Part shown: one piece after another, positions 34,586-47,100 of the stretch
Position numbering within the stretch: position 1 is the stretch's first letter
Layout of the letters: every line of letters begins with the position of its first letter
From: Ailurus styani
Taxonomy: Eukaryota > Chordata > Mammalia > Carnivora > Ailuridae
Direction of reading: 5' to 3'
Assembly (NCBI GenBank): GCA_002007465.1
Contig: LNAC01000001.1
Location: forward strand, 7,621,442-7,685,441
Length of the DNA: 64,000 nt
Notes under the pieces: generated by a model
The model's input: only the letters and a program-made list of their open reading frames with translations
The model's database searches: none
What the model was told of the DNA's origin: nothing
Translations under genes and position numbers: made by a program

Positions 34586-36010
34586 GCCCTTCTGTGCTTA
34601 TTTTTAACTCGGGGCCTTTCTTGTTTGGTAGTTTGAATCAGATTGGCGTGTGTTTCTGGTTTTTAGTGTCTACTGTGTGACTAGGGCAGTGCTGGGCAGG
34701 GAGTGTGGGAGACATGTGTGTGGGATTCCGGTACTTGCTGGGGGAAGGCAGGGGGAGTGCGGAAGAAGCCCCAGACTGAGCCCGAAGACCACACTTCATA
34801 CCCAGGTCTGGGGGCTCAGCGCTCGGCTTCCCGGGACTTGGTGTCTTCATCTGCAAAGGACGCCTGCGCCTGTCACCTCTCGCTACTTGGTCAGTTGCCT
34901 TAAAAGCTTCTCCACAGAAGCTTCCAGTGTGTCAGCTGAAGTTTTCGCTCATCCCTCTGTGACCCGCTGATTCGTTCCACAGGTCGTTTACCAAGAACCT
35001 GTTGAACTGCACGTGCTGGGTGAGGTCCTGGGGGTCGGGCGCGCAGGTCGTCCCCTGCCCCTGTAGACCACACAGACGTTGGGGGCTTTGAAAAAGGGGT
35101 CACAGTTGTGCTGAGGGCTGGATCGCTAATCCCAAACTGGAAAAAGGTCCTTGGAAATTCCAGGGACTCAGCTTCCAGGCCTCCTGGGAGAGCTGCCTCC
35201 CCAGGCCTGCCACTCTTTTTAATGACTTTTGTGGGCTTTTGAGAGCCCACCAACTAGGACAAGCAAAGTGGGACATTTATCCCCACTCAAAACGCCTGTC
35301 CACCTGTCCTCTTCCTCCCTCCCCCCATGTTTTGGGGTGTTTGGCCGATGGAACCCTCCATTAAGTGGAGGAGACTGGTTTAAGAATGACTCGATCAGGG
35401 GAGTCAGTGGTAGTTGTGTTCAGTGACACCGTGCTGAGATTAGTCTCGGCATTGGACTGTCTCCCAAGCGGGTGGTCATCAGGTGCGTGGATGGGAGGAA
35501 GGAACGTCATACAGCAGCCTGGGGTGTGTAGCGTGGGCTTCCGCTCCGTGCTTCACGGGGTGGACGGTGTGTGTGCCATGCAGCAGGCTCTGCAGGACTA
35601 ACCAGGCAGTGACGGCTTGGATTTAAAGATGGATAAGAAGGTAAATGTGTCTATAACTACTTTAACATCAGTCACGTGCTTTGTCCTTATAGACTATAAC
35701 ATCCTTTTCGGATAGCTCTTGTCTCGAATCAAGGCAGGGTCTGGAGGGAGTGTTGTCTTAATCCCTGAAGAAGGTTTGCTTAAGGAAACTAGGACATTGG
35801 GGACTTGATCTTGGTGTGAATTTGGCCCTGACCTATGGCTCTTCTCTAATGCCACCACAGAAATGTGCAGTAGGTGGCCCATGTCGACATTCTCCTAGAG
35901 GAGGCTTGGGTAGCTGGGTCCTTTGGTTAATTGAGACCATTGCATTTTTCCATGAGGGGCTGACAGATTCTTGGAGAAGTAGAGCTCTGAGAGGCTCAAC
36001 AGAGTGGGAT

Positions 36011-36196
36011 TTTTTTTTTTAAGATTTTATTTATTTATTTGACAGAGAGAGCGAGATTACAAGTAGGCAGAGAGAGAGGAGGAAGCAGGCTCCCCGCTGA
36101 GCAGGGAGCCCGATGCGGGGCTCAATCCCAGGACCCTGAGATCATGACCTGAGCTGAAGGCAGAGGCTTTAACCCACTGAGCCACCCAGGCGTCCC
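36011..36196 (-). mobile_element. CAN-SINE in CPXM2 intron 1, antisense to the gene
   Basis: A T-rich tail with an AG (TTTTTTTTTTAAG) is followed by the standard body and a head ending CACCCAGGCGTCCC. Flanking duplication CAGAGTGGGAT / CAGAATGGGAT. The T tract plus AG could act as a cryptic splice acceptor in the sense direction of CPXM2; this is inferred from known exonisation of antisense carnivore SINEs. Confidence 0.93.
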
Positions 36197-36321
36197 CAGA
36201 ATGGGATCTTTAAAAAAGTTTTTAATGCGTTTGTTTTGAAATAATTATAAACTCACAGGCAGTTGTAGACATAGTACAGTGAGGTCCTGTGTACTCCAAT
36301 GAGAACGCTTTCTGGAACCCT

Positions 36322-36540
36322 AGTACAGGATTTCTCTACCTTGGCAGTATGGACATTTTGTGCCAATTGTGTATGCTCTGAGGGTGGGAAGGAGGGGCTG
36401 TCCTGTGCATTGTAGGATGTTTCGCAGCTTCCCTGGTCTCAACCCCCTGGCCTCCAGTAGCATCCTCCTCTTAGTTAGGACAACCGAAAATGTCTCTCGA
36501 TATTGGCAGATGTCCCCAGTGGGTTGAGGATCGCTGCTCT
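36322..36540 (-). mobile_element. MER20 in CPXM2 intron 1, inserted in an L1
   Basis: ACAGGATTTCTCTACCTTGG, ATGGACATTTTGTGCCAATT, GCTGTCCTGTGCATTGTAGG ATGTTTCGCAGC and GAAAATGTCTCTCGATATTG read as the reverse complement of MER20. L1 sequence continues on both sides. The 8-bp target duplication expected for hAT elements is not obvious. Confidence 0.75.
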
Positions 36541-36621
36541 ATGCAGTCTCAAAACAGGAAATTGACATGGGTCGAGTACTATTAACTAAATTACATACTA
36601 AGCATTTCAGCAGTTTTTATG

Positions 36622-36669
36622 TGCGTGTGCGCACGCGCGTGTGTGTGTGTGTGTGTGTGATTGTGTGTG
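36622..36669. repeat. (TG)n microsatellite with a CG-rich start
   Basis: GTGCGTGTGCGCACGCGCGT followed by (GT)n. Alternating purine-pyrimidine sequence in CPXM2 intron 1. Confidence 0.95.
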
Positions 36670-36740
36670 TTCTCTGCAGTTTTATCACATGTACAGATTC
36701 CTGGAAGCACTGCTAGTATCAGGATACAGACCTGATGACC

Positions 36741-36922
36741 TCTTATTTATTTATTTAAGTTACATATAGAGAGAGCACTGAGAGAGAACAAGCACCAGCG
36801 GGGGGCAGAGGGAGAGGGAGAAGCAGGCTCCCCGATGAGCAGGGAGCCCAATGTGGGACTCGATCCTAGGATCCTGGTGAACAGAAGGCAGATGCTTAAC
36901 TGACTGAGCCACCCAGGTGCCT
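36741..36922 (-). mobile_element. CAN-SINE in CPXM2 intron 1, antisense
   Basis: Contains TTATTTATTTAAGTTACATA, a GA-rich body, GCAGGCTCCCCGATGAGCAG and a head ending CACCCAGGTGCC. The tail is partly decayed. Possible flanking duplication TGATGACCTCTT / TGAGGCACCTCTCTT. It lies beside an L1 remnant. Confidence 0.88.
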
Positions 36923-38178
36923 CTGAGGCACCTCTCTTTTTTTGGGGTTGAGTGGGACTCACTCTTGGACAGTTTCTGAGGTCCTCGTTGTGAACATCAG
37001 TTAATCCCAGACTTTCAGAACCTGGAGGAAACCACAGGGTCACTGTATGCAAGTTCTTGTTCACTGTAGGATTCTGACATTGGACTGCCCAGTCTGCTCA
37101 CACACTTCCACCGCTCATTGAATGAGCAGTATTCATTGCTAGTGTTCTTTCTTGTTAGAGACCTGACTACCTGCTTTTTTCTAATTCCCTTTATTTGGCT
37201 GTTGCTAGCCAAATTCAATAGTTTCTAGGTCTTTGCAGCTGGAATGCTTTGGGACCCAGAGACTGAGTCCCAGGTCCCTGCTTTCCATTATCCCAGCATG
37301 AGAAATAAGACAGGGAGCACATTTTTGGCATGTGGGTGGACTTGGGGTGTACTTGCATTTGTACATCATCTCAAATTGACGAGTGTGGTTTGTGGCCATG
37401 CTTTTGGTAGAAAATAAAAAGGAACAGAGACGTAAACCGTACATAATAGAAGTCATTTACCTTTTTCCTCAAGTGGTAGTAAGAAACAAACAGGGTAATA
37501 AACAAGGCTCTGAATAGGTGATCTGAAGACTTTTTCTTCTTCCCCCCTATTCTTGCTGGGTCCTGGGTTACTTTTGGGCTCCTGCTTGTTTGTTTCTTTC
37601 TTCCAGGACTGGCAAGAATGCCCCACTGTTTTGGGTCTGGGCACGTCCGCATCACACCCGTGGGTCCGGTCCATAGTCCCTAGCCTGTGGAATTTGCAGA
37701 GTGGGCGGTGAGCCACGTTTGTTTGGATGTCTGTGCCCGGAATCAGCGAGTTTGTGTTTTGTACTGTGTTGTGCCCCAGCCGCTGGGGGAAATAACCGAA
37801 GACGTGTTATTTGAGCATATGTGGTTGTAAACAAAGCCCTTTCTGTTGTGTGCTGCAGGCTCGTTGCTGGAAGGGGCCTCACTTTTGAGCTTTGCCTGGT
37901 CACTCTTCAGAGTGTCTGGCTGTGTCTGGCCTTTGGAGGGAAGCCTCTTCTCTTGGGCCAAGGTGGAGCGTGAGGATCCGGAGAGAATTTTTGTCAGGAT
38001 TTCACTGTGTATTTTAAAAGCAATCCCAGCGCTATCAGCACACCTGAACGAATAGCAAGGACCCTTTACATCGGGATATTATACACTCGCTGGAAGAGTT
38101 AAATCTAAAGTGTCTGTCCAGATAAACTCCCTACAGAATCCTGGGGGAAAGGACATTTAACAAAAAAAGGCTGTTTGA

Positions 38179-38361
38179 GGGGCGCCTGGGCGGCTCAGTT
38201 GGTGAAGCATCTGCCTTTGGCTCAGGTCACGATCCTGGGGTCCTGGGATGGAGCCCCCGTGTCGGGCTCCCTGCTCAGCAGGAAGCCTGCTTCTCCTTCT
38301 GCCCCTTTCCTGGCTCATGCTCACATGCTCTCTCTCTCTTTCAAATACATAAATAAAATCT
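38179..38361 (+). mobile_element. CAN-SINE in CPXM2 intron 1, sense to the gene
   Basis: Starts GGGCGCCTGGGCGGCTCAGT and ends CATAAATAAAATCTAAAA. It is flanked by AAAAGGCTGTTTGA and AAAAGGTTGCCTGA. It is the only recognised SINE in the gene's sense orientation and carries an AATAAA poly(A)-type motif. Confidence 0.93.
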
Positions 38362-39009
38362 AAAAGGTTGCCTGATGTGCATCGGCAAGCAGCTTTCTAA
38401 GACACCACCTCTCTTTCCAAGATGCCTTCCAAAGTCAACCATTCATGCTGGCAAGTCCCTGGCCTGTGCCCGTGGTTCCAGAAGCCAGCGTCCATGCACG
38501 GATCATGAAGACACTCTCATGTTAGGGGAAGCTGGACTGGATGCCATGGTTCTTAAAACTAGCCATCTCCAGTGGCCTCAGGTGTCCATGGCTGCCCGAT
38601 GTCACGACAGATGGGGCCCTCAGTGCCGGTACAAGGGCAGCCAGGGCCCCAGAGGCGGGAGTGTGGAGGTGAGGCTCTCCTTTGGATATCCCCAATGGGG
38701 CCAGGGGGCCTGAGCGCTCAGGCTTGGCATCTCCAGCAATGACTCTGCCCACTCTGGCCTTTTGAGGTCCCCCACCATAGCTGCCCTCTGGGACCATGGA
38801 ACCCATGAAATTAGGGTATCTTTGGACGGCCAGGGGGAAGGGCTGGTGTCCATAACCGGCTGGCATCTAGTTGGCCACTCATCCAGGCATCATAGAACGG
38901 TGGGAGGGGCACAGAACACCTCCAGAGTGTTAATTTAAGGCTCCAGTGTCCCAGATCCAGATTTTTATGGAATGGTCGATCATGCAAACTGTGTGTGGTT
39001 GTTTGGCAG

Positions 39010-39125
39010 TTTGTTCAGGATTCAGGGAGAGCCGGCACCAGAATCTCGCTCTGTCACTCAACGGGCATGGGTGACCTCTCCAAGCCTCGGCTTCCTCACC
39101 GTGACGTGGGAAGGACGATAAAGCT
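39010..39125 (+). mobile_element. MIR fragment in CPXM2 intron 1, sense
   Basis: CCAGAATCTCGCTCTGTCAC, GGTGACCTCTCCAAGCCTCG GCTTCCTCACCGTG fits the MIR core. Confidence 0.55.
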
Positions 39126-40339
39126 GTGCTTCCAGAGGTGTGACGGGTCAAATTCCAGCCTCCCGAGCTCAGAGACACAGTTCGGGGGCACCTTCGACCC
39201 TCTTCCTCAGCGTCCCCAGCTGGACCGAGTCCTAGTGAGTCCTGCTCTACACATAGCCTGGGTTACTGGATTTTCCTTCTCTAGGTCTTTCTCCTTCCAC
39301 TTCTTTACTTGAACTTCACGAAGTCCCTTCCTAGAGACATGCCTGCACCTTAGGCTGCATCTCGGGCTCTTTCCAGATGGAAGCCAGACTGAGACACGCC
39401 AGTGCCAGTGGTGCCCTGCCCAGCCCCCCGTGCGTCCGCACCTGCTGCCCTTACTGTGCTGGTTCCAGAAAAGCAAAGGGCTTCTTATTTGGTTGCAAGT
39501 CAGGAAGGTGTTGGCGGCTACCTTAGAGGTTGGGAGTGGCGGGCCCTCCCTGGGGCCCTGAGGGGACCCAAGTCCACAAAAGCCTGGCCCAGAGGAGCAG
39601 AGGATGGCCCCCTAGTTTCCCGGGGAAGACACGGCTGAAACGGGGAGGGGAAAGCTTTAGACTGGTTGACTGGTTGATTTTGGTCTGGCCCTGGTAAAAA
39701 AGTACTTAGAACACTGCATTCATGCCCCCATCTCTACCCCAGACCTTCAAGGTCACCGATGATCATTCAACCACTCAGTCTGCCTTTCAGGATCTACCCA
39801 CACCCCAATTCCTGTTTCCGCCAGTCCCAGTCGCTTGACTTTCTGAGAACCAGATGAGACGCAGGCTGTTCCGTCCCTGTGTCGCGGCCCTTGGCCTGCT
39901 CGCAGCCACACGGAGCGCGCGTTCCCGACTGCTGCTGCTGAGGCTCTCCCGGTCACCTGCGCGGTCCCGCTGGCCGTCTCTCCAGAGGGTTCTCTGCCCA
40001 CGTGCCTGCGTGGGGCTTTAGAGAGCCCTGCTTGCTGTCTGGCCTGGAAGACTGCATTTCTGGGCAGCGCCCGGGCACCTGCCGTGTGTCCGTGAGAGGC
40101 CCTTCTTGTCCTGTGGGTTCCTTAGCGGGAGGGAGGAGCGGAACCTCGGGCCCTGGACCGACTCCCTCCCGAGAGAGAGCGCAGATGCTGTGGGGCTGGA
40201 ATTTCCTGGGGAAAATGCAAATATGCAGCAAAGAATGTTTTCGGTTTCGGGGAGGGGGGCGGTTTGCTACTGTAAGCTCCTTGTATAGAGAGAGGAGAAA
40301 ATAGTTTCGTATCAACTCAGAAGCATGATGTTTACCACC

Positions 40340-41110
40340 ATAGACCAGAATAGAACATGTGGCCCGCGTCGGCACTTTGCTCGCTGCGCTGAAGGAATTC
40401 AGTTTTGTCACGCAGCCCAGATGGATCGTGGATCTCCTCCTCGCCACCCTCCTTCCCCCGGGCGGCCTTCTCTCCTCTCTGCCGCGTCTGCTGCCCTGGA
40501 GGCCGCTTCCCCGCTCCGTGCACCCGGCTCCCCGTCCCTAAGGTCAAGTTCACCGCCCGCTTCCTGCCCGCACGCGGAAGCCGCCGAGGTCCAGTGGCCC
40601 AGTCCCCGCGAGGAGGCCGCCTTGCAGGTCGGGAGGGAGGCTCCACGCGGGAGCCGTGACTCTGCGGCGCTGGGACGGCGCTCGGGGACGCGCGGGGGCT
40701 CGATGGCGAATCCGGACCGCAGGACAGACGCCGTCCTCCGTTCGGTGGTTGCTGCGGGCCCGACCCGGCCCCAAGCGCTTGATGTGTATGGTTTGTTTCC
40801 TCCCCGCAGCGGCTCCGGAAGCAGGCACTTGGCCCGTTGATGAGGGCACGGCCCCTCGAGGGGTGACGGGGTCACCCGAGGACACCCGAGGTCCGTGCAG
40901 TGATCTGGATCCGACGCCCGCGATGAGCTGAAGGGCGCCCCCTAGAGGAAGTGGCAGGGCCTTTACCTGTGGTCTCCACCCCTTTGCCGCCCGCTTGGGG
41001 CTTCTGTTCCCCCCATGTCAGCCCCCCGGGGAGTCAGACGCTCAGAGCTTTGCCGGCTGCCGCGCATCTGGGCCTTGGCCGGCTGTGCAGAGCTGCGTGG
41101 GGACGTGTGT
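40340..41110. promoter_or_regulatory. CpG-rich island inside CPXM2 intron 1
   Basis: A sharply CpG-dense block; I count roughly forty CpG between 40441 and 40800, against a depleted background on either side. It lacks a recognisable SINE or L1 source. A perfect octamer ATGCAAAT (40215-40222) lies just upstream, and a good acceptor-like sequence (TTTCCTCCCCGCAG ending at 40809) lies within. It could be an alternative CPXM2 promoter, an antisense or lncRNA promoter, or a GC-rich enhancer. Open frames here are not recognisable proteins. Confidence 0.55.
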
Positions 41111-43009
41111 CAAGGGCGTGGACCGGGCACGTTGTTGGGGGGTGAGCCTGAGGGTGCCATAGGGCCATGCTCTTTGCCTCGTGCTCCCCTGTTGGGAGGA
41201 AGGCTCCAGAGAGGTTGCCCTGGGAGGCAGAGGGCTTGCAACCAATGGCCGACTTCTGGGGAGGGTTGGGATAGAACATTCTTTTCCAGAACTTTGGCTT
41301 TTTCCTCACTTATTTTGTAAAACTTCACTCCCCCCTTAGTATCTTATCTTTCTGCCAAATCAGACTCCACAGTCTTAAAAGTGATGGCACCAATTTTTCA
41401 GAGCACTCAAGATCTTTACAGACCCCTAGTCAGGCCCCTTGAGAAGGGGCCATTTTTGGAGGTCCCCGGCCGTGACATTCCAACCCACAGAAACAGGACA
41501 GATGCTGAGGCAACATCAGGCTGACGTCCGGTGCTCCTGGGTCTTCAGGGTCAGCTGTCTTCCTCTGGGCTTTCTGGACATTTTGGTGTTTTGACTTTCT
41601 GGACCTGAGGGGAACACTTACATGAAAAATTAATGATACTCCCAGCAGGCATCGCCCCAGAAGATGACGGAGAGAGCATTACTCTTGGCTGGACCCAATG
41701 TGGCCTTTGGATTTTTTGAAGATTAAAGGTTTTCTTGATAAGTATCTTTTTTGGGGGGGGGGAAGACCATAGAACAGTCTGAAATGATTCATTAGTTGGC
41801 ACTCGATCCACTAAATGTTTTTGGCATTTCGACTTGCTTTTTAAAGTCCAAACTAAGTATCCTTCCCCTGCCCCTTCTCTTATTTTTGTCTGTTTGTCAT
41901 TCAGTGACTCATTAGTATGGCCATTCACTCATTCATCACAGCTTATTCCGCACCAGACTCCAGAGACAGAGCAGGAAGCAAAACTAGACATGGTCCCCGC
42001 CCTCACGAATAGACCAGCATATGTTACGTGCACGTGATGATGCTGCACAGCACAGGTGTGTTGACCTACAGTAGGGGCTGCTGGTACCCCGCCCAGGCCC
42101 TTCTCCTGCAGGTACACCCGTATCCCAGCTGCGGGGTTCTTGACTGTGATGGCTCATAGCTGATGTCTTCTCTGGACCACTGCCCCTGGAAGCCTGGTTC
42201 TCATGCCCCAGATGGTCCGTCTATAGCCAGAGTCTAACCAGGAGAATAAAAGATGGCTTCTTGTCCCAAGGGAGGGACAATGCTGTGTGTAGTTCCTGCT
42301 GCAGAGCTCCCCATGGGGTCAGGCTGAGCCAGCCTCTGGCTGAGAGGGAGGATGGCCTTACTTAGCTCCTTCCTCTACCCCATCCTGCTTCTCCCTCCCC
42401 TTTCCCTTTAGAGCCCTCCCCCAATATATCATGTGCAACTGAACCCCTGCATCAAGCTCTGCTTAGAGGCAACTTGACCTAAGACGGGTGCTATCAGAGC
42501 CCACCCAAGGAGGCATTGATTTAGGTGGGAGTTCAGGAAAGCCAAAAGAGGAGATGCCAGAGCTGAGATTTGCAAGATTAGAGGAAGTTAATGAGACAGA
42601 GATGAATGGAAGGGTGCTCCAGGAGGAGGGAACAGCAAGGAACTGAAGGCTGCAAAGAGGCTGGTGTTTCAGGAGGAGAGGCAGTTGAGGGTGAAAGGAA
42701 GCTGAAGGGGCCAGGGCCATGAGCAGGTAGTCTTCCTAGGCGGTGGTAAGGATCTCTCCAGTTGATGGGAGTATCACCCCCCACTCCCACCCCAGGTACC
42801 CAGCCAGGGCCCTAGGTGAGAATTGGAAGGGGGAGCCCAGCATGGTGGGAAATGCTAGCTCTGGGGTCAGAAGTCCAGAGTTCCAGCTCCATCTTATCAA
42901 TTAGGTGTGGTGTCACCCTCTGGGCCCCAGAGCGGGTCAAAGTACTACCACAGGGTACTTTTGCAGTTTTAGAATAGTGATGACTGACAAGTATACATTG
43001 TCTTTATTA

Positions 43010-43295
43010 AGAGTATTTCTTTCTTTCTTTTTTTCAATTTAATTTAATTTAGTTTAGTTTAATTTCAATTAATTAACATATGGTGTATTATTAGTTTCAG
43101 AGGTAGAGTTCAATAATTCCTCAGTTGCATACAATACCCAGTGCTCATCATATCATGTGCCCTCCTTAGTACCCATCCCCCAGTTACCCCATGCCCCCAC
43201 CCGTCTCCCCTTCCTTGACCCTCCGTTTGTTTCCTATGGTTAAGAGTCTCCTAGGTTTATCTTCCCCTCTGGAGGAGAGTTTATTTCCCCGGGTG
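43010..43295. mobile_element. Carnivoran L1 fragment just upstream of CPXM2 exon 2
   Basis: The stretch from TTTAATTTAATTTAGTTTAG through AATTAACATATGGTGTATTA, TACCCAGTGCTCATCATATC and CAGTTACCCCATGCCCCCAC to TTTGTTTCCTATGGTTAAGA is a very common sequence of dog-lineage L1 elements. It is better preserved than the L1M remnants, so younger. It ends about 175 bp before the exon 2 acceptor. Orientation was not assigned with certainty. Confidence 0.7.
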
Positions 43296-43441
43296 TTCAC
43301 AATAACTCGCTTCCTCTCCTGTAACCTGCAGCAAGCACCCCAGAGTCCAGTGCCATCCCTGGGGACAGGGGACGCAGAGGGGGCAGACGCTGCTTTGCAG
43401 AAGATGGTTGAGCTCTCACCATCTGACATATGTGGAAGTAA

Positions 43442-43573
<132 letters not shown>

Positions 43574-44319
43574 TGAGGCTCTGTAGAGCCTCCTGCTGGT
43601 TCCATCACCGGCCCACGGAGGGCGGAGGGCCCTGGAGCAGCTGGCAGCCGCAGATCCCCCTGGGGCTGCCTGGGGCGGCCGGCAGCCTCTCGGGCCTCTC
43701 CTTTTGCCAGTATTGTTGGGGGGGCAGACATTCCCAGACACCCTCTCCCTGCAGTGCTCAGTAATCCATAGCCATCTTTTCCCCTTTGACTCAACTGAAG
43801 TCATTTCTGAATCTCCCAGAGCCCTGGGTTGCCTTCCTGGCCCCATCCGCTTCCCCTCTCCAACCCCAAAACAATCTCATTTCCTTTCTTGTGGGGCCTC
43901 ACAGCTGCCCATGTACACTGTATGTACATTTCTTATCTCCCAACCAGACCCCGGGCCTCTGAAATCAAAGAGCAAGTCTTCTATTTACAAGCCACCTGTT
44001 GCTAGACTTGGGGTCTCACTCCCCTGTAAAAATACTAGTCTTTTAATTATTTGCCTTAGGGTGGTCAAAGCCATTACCTCCAGACTCCTGGGCCAACTGT
44101 GGCCCATTTGCAATAGCTCTTACTAGACTGACTACTAGCATCATGGTTATTGTCTATGAAGCTCTGGTATCCAAGATACACATCTGTGAATGCTAATCGT
44201 AAGCGTTTCTTAACTGCTTCCGCTCTCCGTAGCCCCAGGCCGGGCCCTGGGCCTCACGTTTGGTATCTCCCCATGCCTCTCTGTGTGCGGCGGGCATTCC
44301 TGGTGTCATCATCAGCCCT

Positions 44320-44440
44320 GTCCATCTTTGATGGATACGGAGGACGAGACTTGGTAGTCTGTGCCCTTTGCCTGGGGTTATGCAGCCTCGAAGTGGCAAA
44401 ACAGGGATTTGAACCCAAGATTTTCTGGTTCTAGGCTTTC
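44320..44440 (-). mobile_element. MIR fragment in CPXM2 intron 2, antisense
   Basis: CAGCCTCGAAGTGGCAAAAC AGGGATTTGAACCCAAG matches the reversed MIR tRNA-related part. Confidence 0.6.
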
Positions 44441-46399
44441 TGCTCAGGAGTACAGCGGCTTAAATAAACACAGCATTTCACAAACTTGCATTTCTGGAGG
44501 CAGGGTCGGTGGCCAGCTGCTCTGTGAGTCCATGTACCGTGTCACAGCGTCGATTGTCGTAAAGGGAACGGCGTGTTCCTTTAGGCAGTGGTTGGGGGCT
44601 GTGTTTCTAACCAAAAACTCGCCGTCAGAGTCGTCATAGGTATGACTAACATTGTGTCCTAAAATAAACACGGAAATTCAGCAGCAGCGACCTTCTGCAA
44701 TCACTTACAAATGAGCACTATATTCCGTCTTAAAGCGGCAGGCCTGCAGGGTACCCGTGGCCTTCGGGAGGACCCAGTGTCTTGGGGCTGGCGGTGGTGG
44801 GGGGGGATGTTGAGGGCACGTGTGATGCGGGGCTGTGCCTCTGCTTATTCGCCTGGTACCTGGTGACCTTTGGGGTCTCAAACAGATGGGTGATAATAGG
44901 ACTCCCACCTTGGGTAGACCTTGGGCTCGGCTTCTGTCCCCTGGTCCCAGCAGGCTGATCGGAACACCAGCTGTTCCTCCAGGACCCCAGATGCCGCAGG
45001 GCAGGGCAACTCCCAGGGCTGGCCTCCGCTCTCTGGGCTCTTGCTCCCATCCTCCTTGGGTCTCACAGTCTCTTTACTTTTTAATCTTTACATGCTTTAA
45101 ACATTTAAAAAATATTTTGTCTAGGTCTCTTTTTTTTTTAGCTTCAGCACAAGTGTTGGATTGAATTATTTTAGTTATTACCAGAATTGGAAGTTATTAA
45201 AATTTGGGGAGGTGTCTTCAAAAAGAGTTTTCAAGGCCCATTTCTCTATGCACGCACACACACGCTAGCCCACGCAGAATCGGTCCCCTGGCCTTGGCCT
45301 CAGAGCTCTGTCTGAAGGGGCTGGGGTCCCTGGTCTCTGGGGCAGCCACTGTGGCTCTGATCCACTGAGTGCGTGACAGACGACTCTGGTCTATGAAAAT
45401 TCTTTACCTTGCTCTTCTCTTAAAACGAGCTTGAGGAATCGGGCATGACGCGGGAGGGCAGAGACGCTGTGGGTGGCTGTGCTGTGCAGTATGGAAGGGA
45501 GAAGACTGTGGCCATGGAGGCAGGCAGCACAGCAGTTAGGAGCGGGGGCCTGGGATCAGGCAGGGGCGCCTGGGGGTTGGTGCTGGGCGGAACGGGGTCT
45601 CGGCTACATAACCGCATGCTCTCCGGATGCTGTGCTCAGCCTCCTCTCTGTCTCTGTTCAGGTTTCCCTGGGGGGCCTTGCTGGAGAGATGGCAGAATGA
45701 AGGGGTTGGGTGGCAGGCGGAACAAGATGTCACCTGCATTGTGTCCAAGGTGGCGGGTTAAACAGATGCCACCTACGTCATGTGCAAGGTAGCAGGTGGA
45801 ATGTGTGCCCCAGGTGGCAGATGGATATGTGACCTGCTTCATTTTCAAGGTGGTGGGTGGTACAGATATTAACACCTCCCCCCTCCCTGGGTTATGTGAG
45901 TGGACGACATCGTGAGTTTACGTCAGATGCAGACTCTCCCCTTAGGAATTTTCGCTTTGAGGGAGAGAACACGTACATGGGCTGGGGAGCCCCGTCCGCT
46001 CCGGCAAGTATCCAAAATGCAGCTTGGATACTGTCCTAAGGTCATTGGCGCAGCTGGCTGAATTATTGCTCTAGTTCTTCACCTCTCCTTGGGTCCAGCC
46101 CTTTGCCATGTGACTTTTCCCTTCCTGAAAGGTCAGAGCCCCTTGGCGCCAGGCCGCGTCCGGTGGAGTAAGGTGGCGTGCCAGGGGTACTGTTCTGAGC
46201 TGAGGACTTGAGAGAATTTGCTTGTTTTCCATTCAGTTCTCTGTGACTCCCTTTCCTCCTCTGCAAGAGTGGGGGAGAGATCCCTTTAGAGGGTTAGTTT
46301 GAAGACTCAGTAGTGTCTGAAGGGTACAGCACGCATAGCCCACAGCAAGCCCTCAGCGAGGATGAGCGATGGCTTTTATTTGCCATCTGTTTTTTTGTT

Positions 46400-46400
46400 T

Positions 46401-46447
<47 letters not shown>

Positions 46448-46449
46448 TT
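46400..46449. repeat. (TTTA)n microsatellite
   Basis: About 12 uninterrupted TTTA units in intron 2, possibly the leftover tail of a SINE, although no SINE body follows. Confidence 0.95.
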
Positions 46450-46679
46450 GTTTTTTGTGCCTCAGAGGACTTGGCAGACATTTTTAAAGGATCAGATCGT
46501 AAATATATGGTTTATTGGCCAAGAAGCAAAATTGAGGATATTATGTCATTATTTAAATAACCATTTAAAATGTAACCATTAAAAAAAATAAAAAACTATT
46601 CTTACCTCTTGGGCCATACAGACACAGGTAGCAGCCCGGATCTGGCCATCCCAGGGGCTGAGGCTTGCCCACCCCGGTC

Positions 46680-46830
46680 TCAGAACTTCACTTTTTTGCA
46701 AACACTGCCTCCAGGAAGACTGCCCGGATCACCTCTCTTTCATTTCCCTACATCTTCTCCTCAGGGTCCCAATCCCTTCCCGTTTCATGTCCTCGTGATT
46801 CCTATAGGCAGCTCTTCTCTGTGAGGCTGT
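46680..46830 (+). mobile_element. L2-type fragment, sense
   Basis: CTGCCTCCAGGAAGACTGCC CGGATCACCTC resembles the 'tccagggaagccttccctgacc' segment of L2. The remainder is decayed. Confidence 0.45.
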
Positions 46831-46911
46831 GAGTACTCGAGGGTTCTCCGTCTCCCCTGGTTCCTCTCAGGATGCACCCAGACTTGGAGCAACACTTGAC
46901 AATGCTGGCAG

Positions 46912-47100
46912 ACTCGTTTATTGAGCACTTGCCCTGTGTTGCAAGTAGTGTTCCGGGCTCTAGAGCAGGTATTCCACGTATGTTCCAGTGGCTTCTTCAC
47001 GACCCAGAAGAGCAGGGCTAGCCTCCACAGGATACGCTCTTGGATCCGGAGGAAAGGACATGATTTCCCGCTGTCATACAAGTAGAATGGTTTTCCCAAA
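46912..47100 (-). mobile_element. MIR-type fragment, antisense
   Basis: TTTATTGAGCACTTGCCCTG, TGTTCCGGGCTCTAGAGCAG and CACGTATGTTCC, followed by a decayed core. Confidence 0.5.

Larger units (their letters stand above)
36225..36735 (-). mobile_element. L1M remnant in CPXM2 intron 1, split by MER20 and a TG repeat
   Basis: TTTTGAAATAATTATAAACT, CACAGGCAGTTGTAGACATA and GTGAGGTCCTGTGTACTCC are followed, after a MER20 insert, by AAAACAGGAAATTGACATGG and TTTTATCACATGTACAGATT. This is the reversed L1M order. Confidence 0.65.

Noticed and set aside
38179..38250. tRNA gene
   Set aside because: The tRNA-like sequence is the head of a CAN-SINE, followed by its CT-rich body and A tail. The same applies to all other tRNA-like heads here.
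40325..40840. 171-codon frame in the intron-1 CpG island
   Set aside because: No family resemblance. Open frames on both strands here are expected from CpG-rich composition; kept only as a regulatory candidate.
46400..46449. SINE tail at the TTTA repeat
   Set aside because: No SINE body or head follows the repeat, so it is listed only as a microsatellite.
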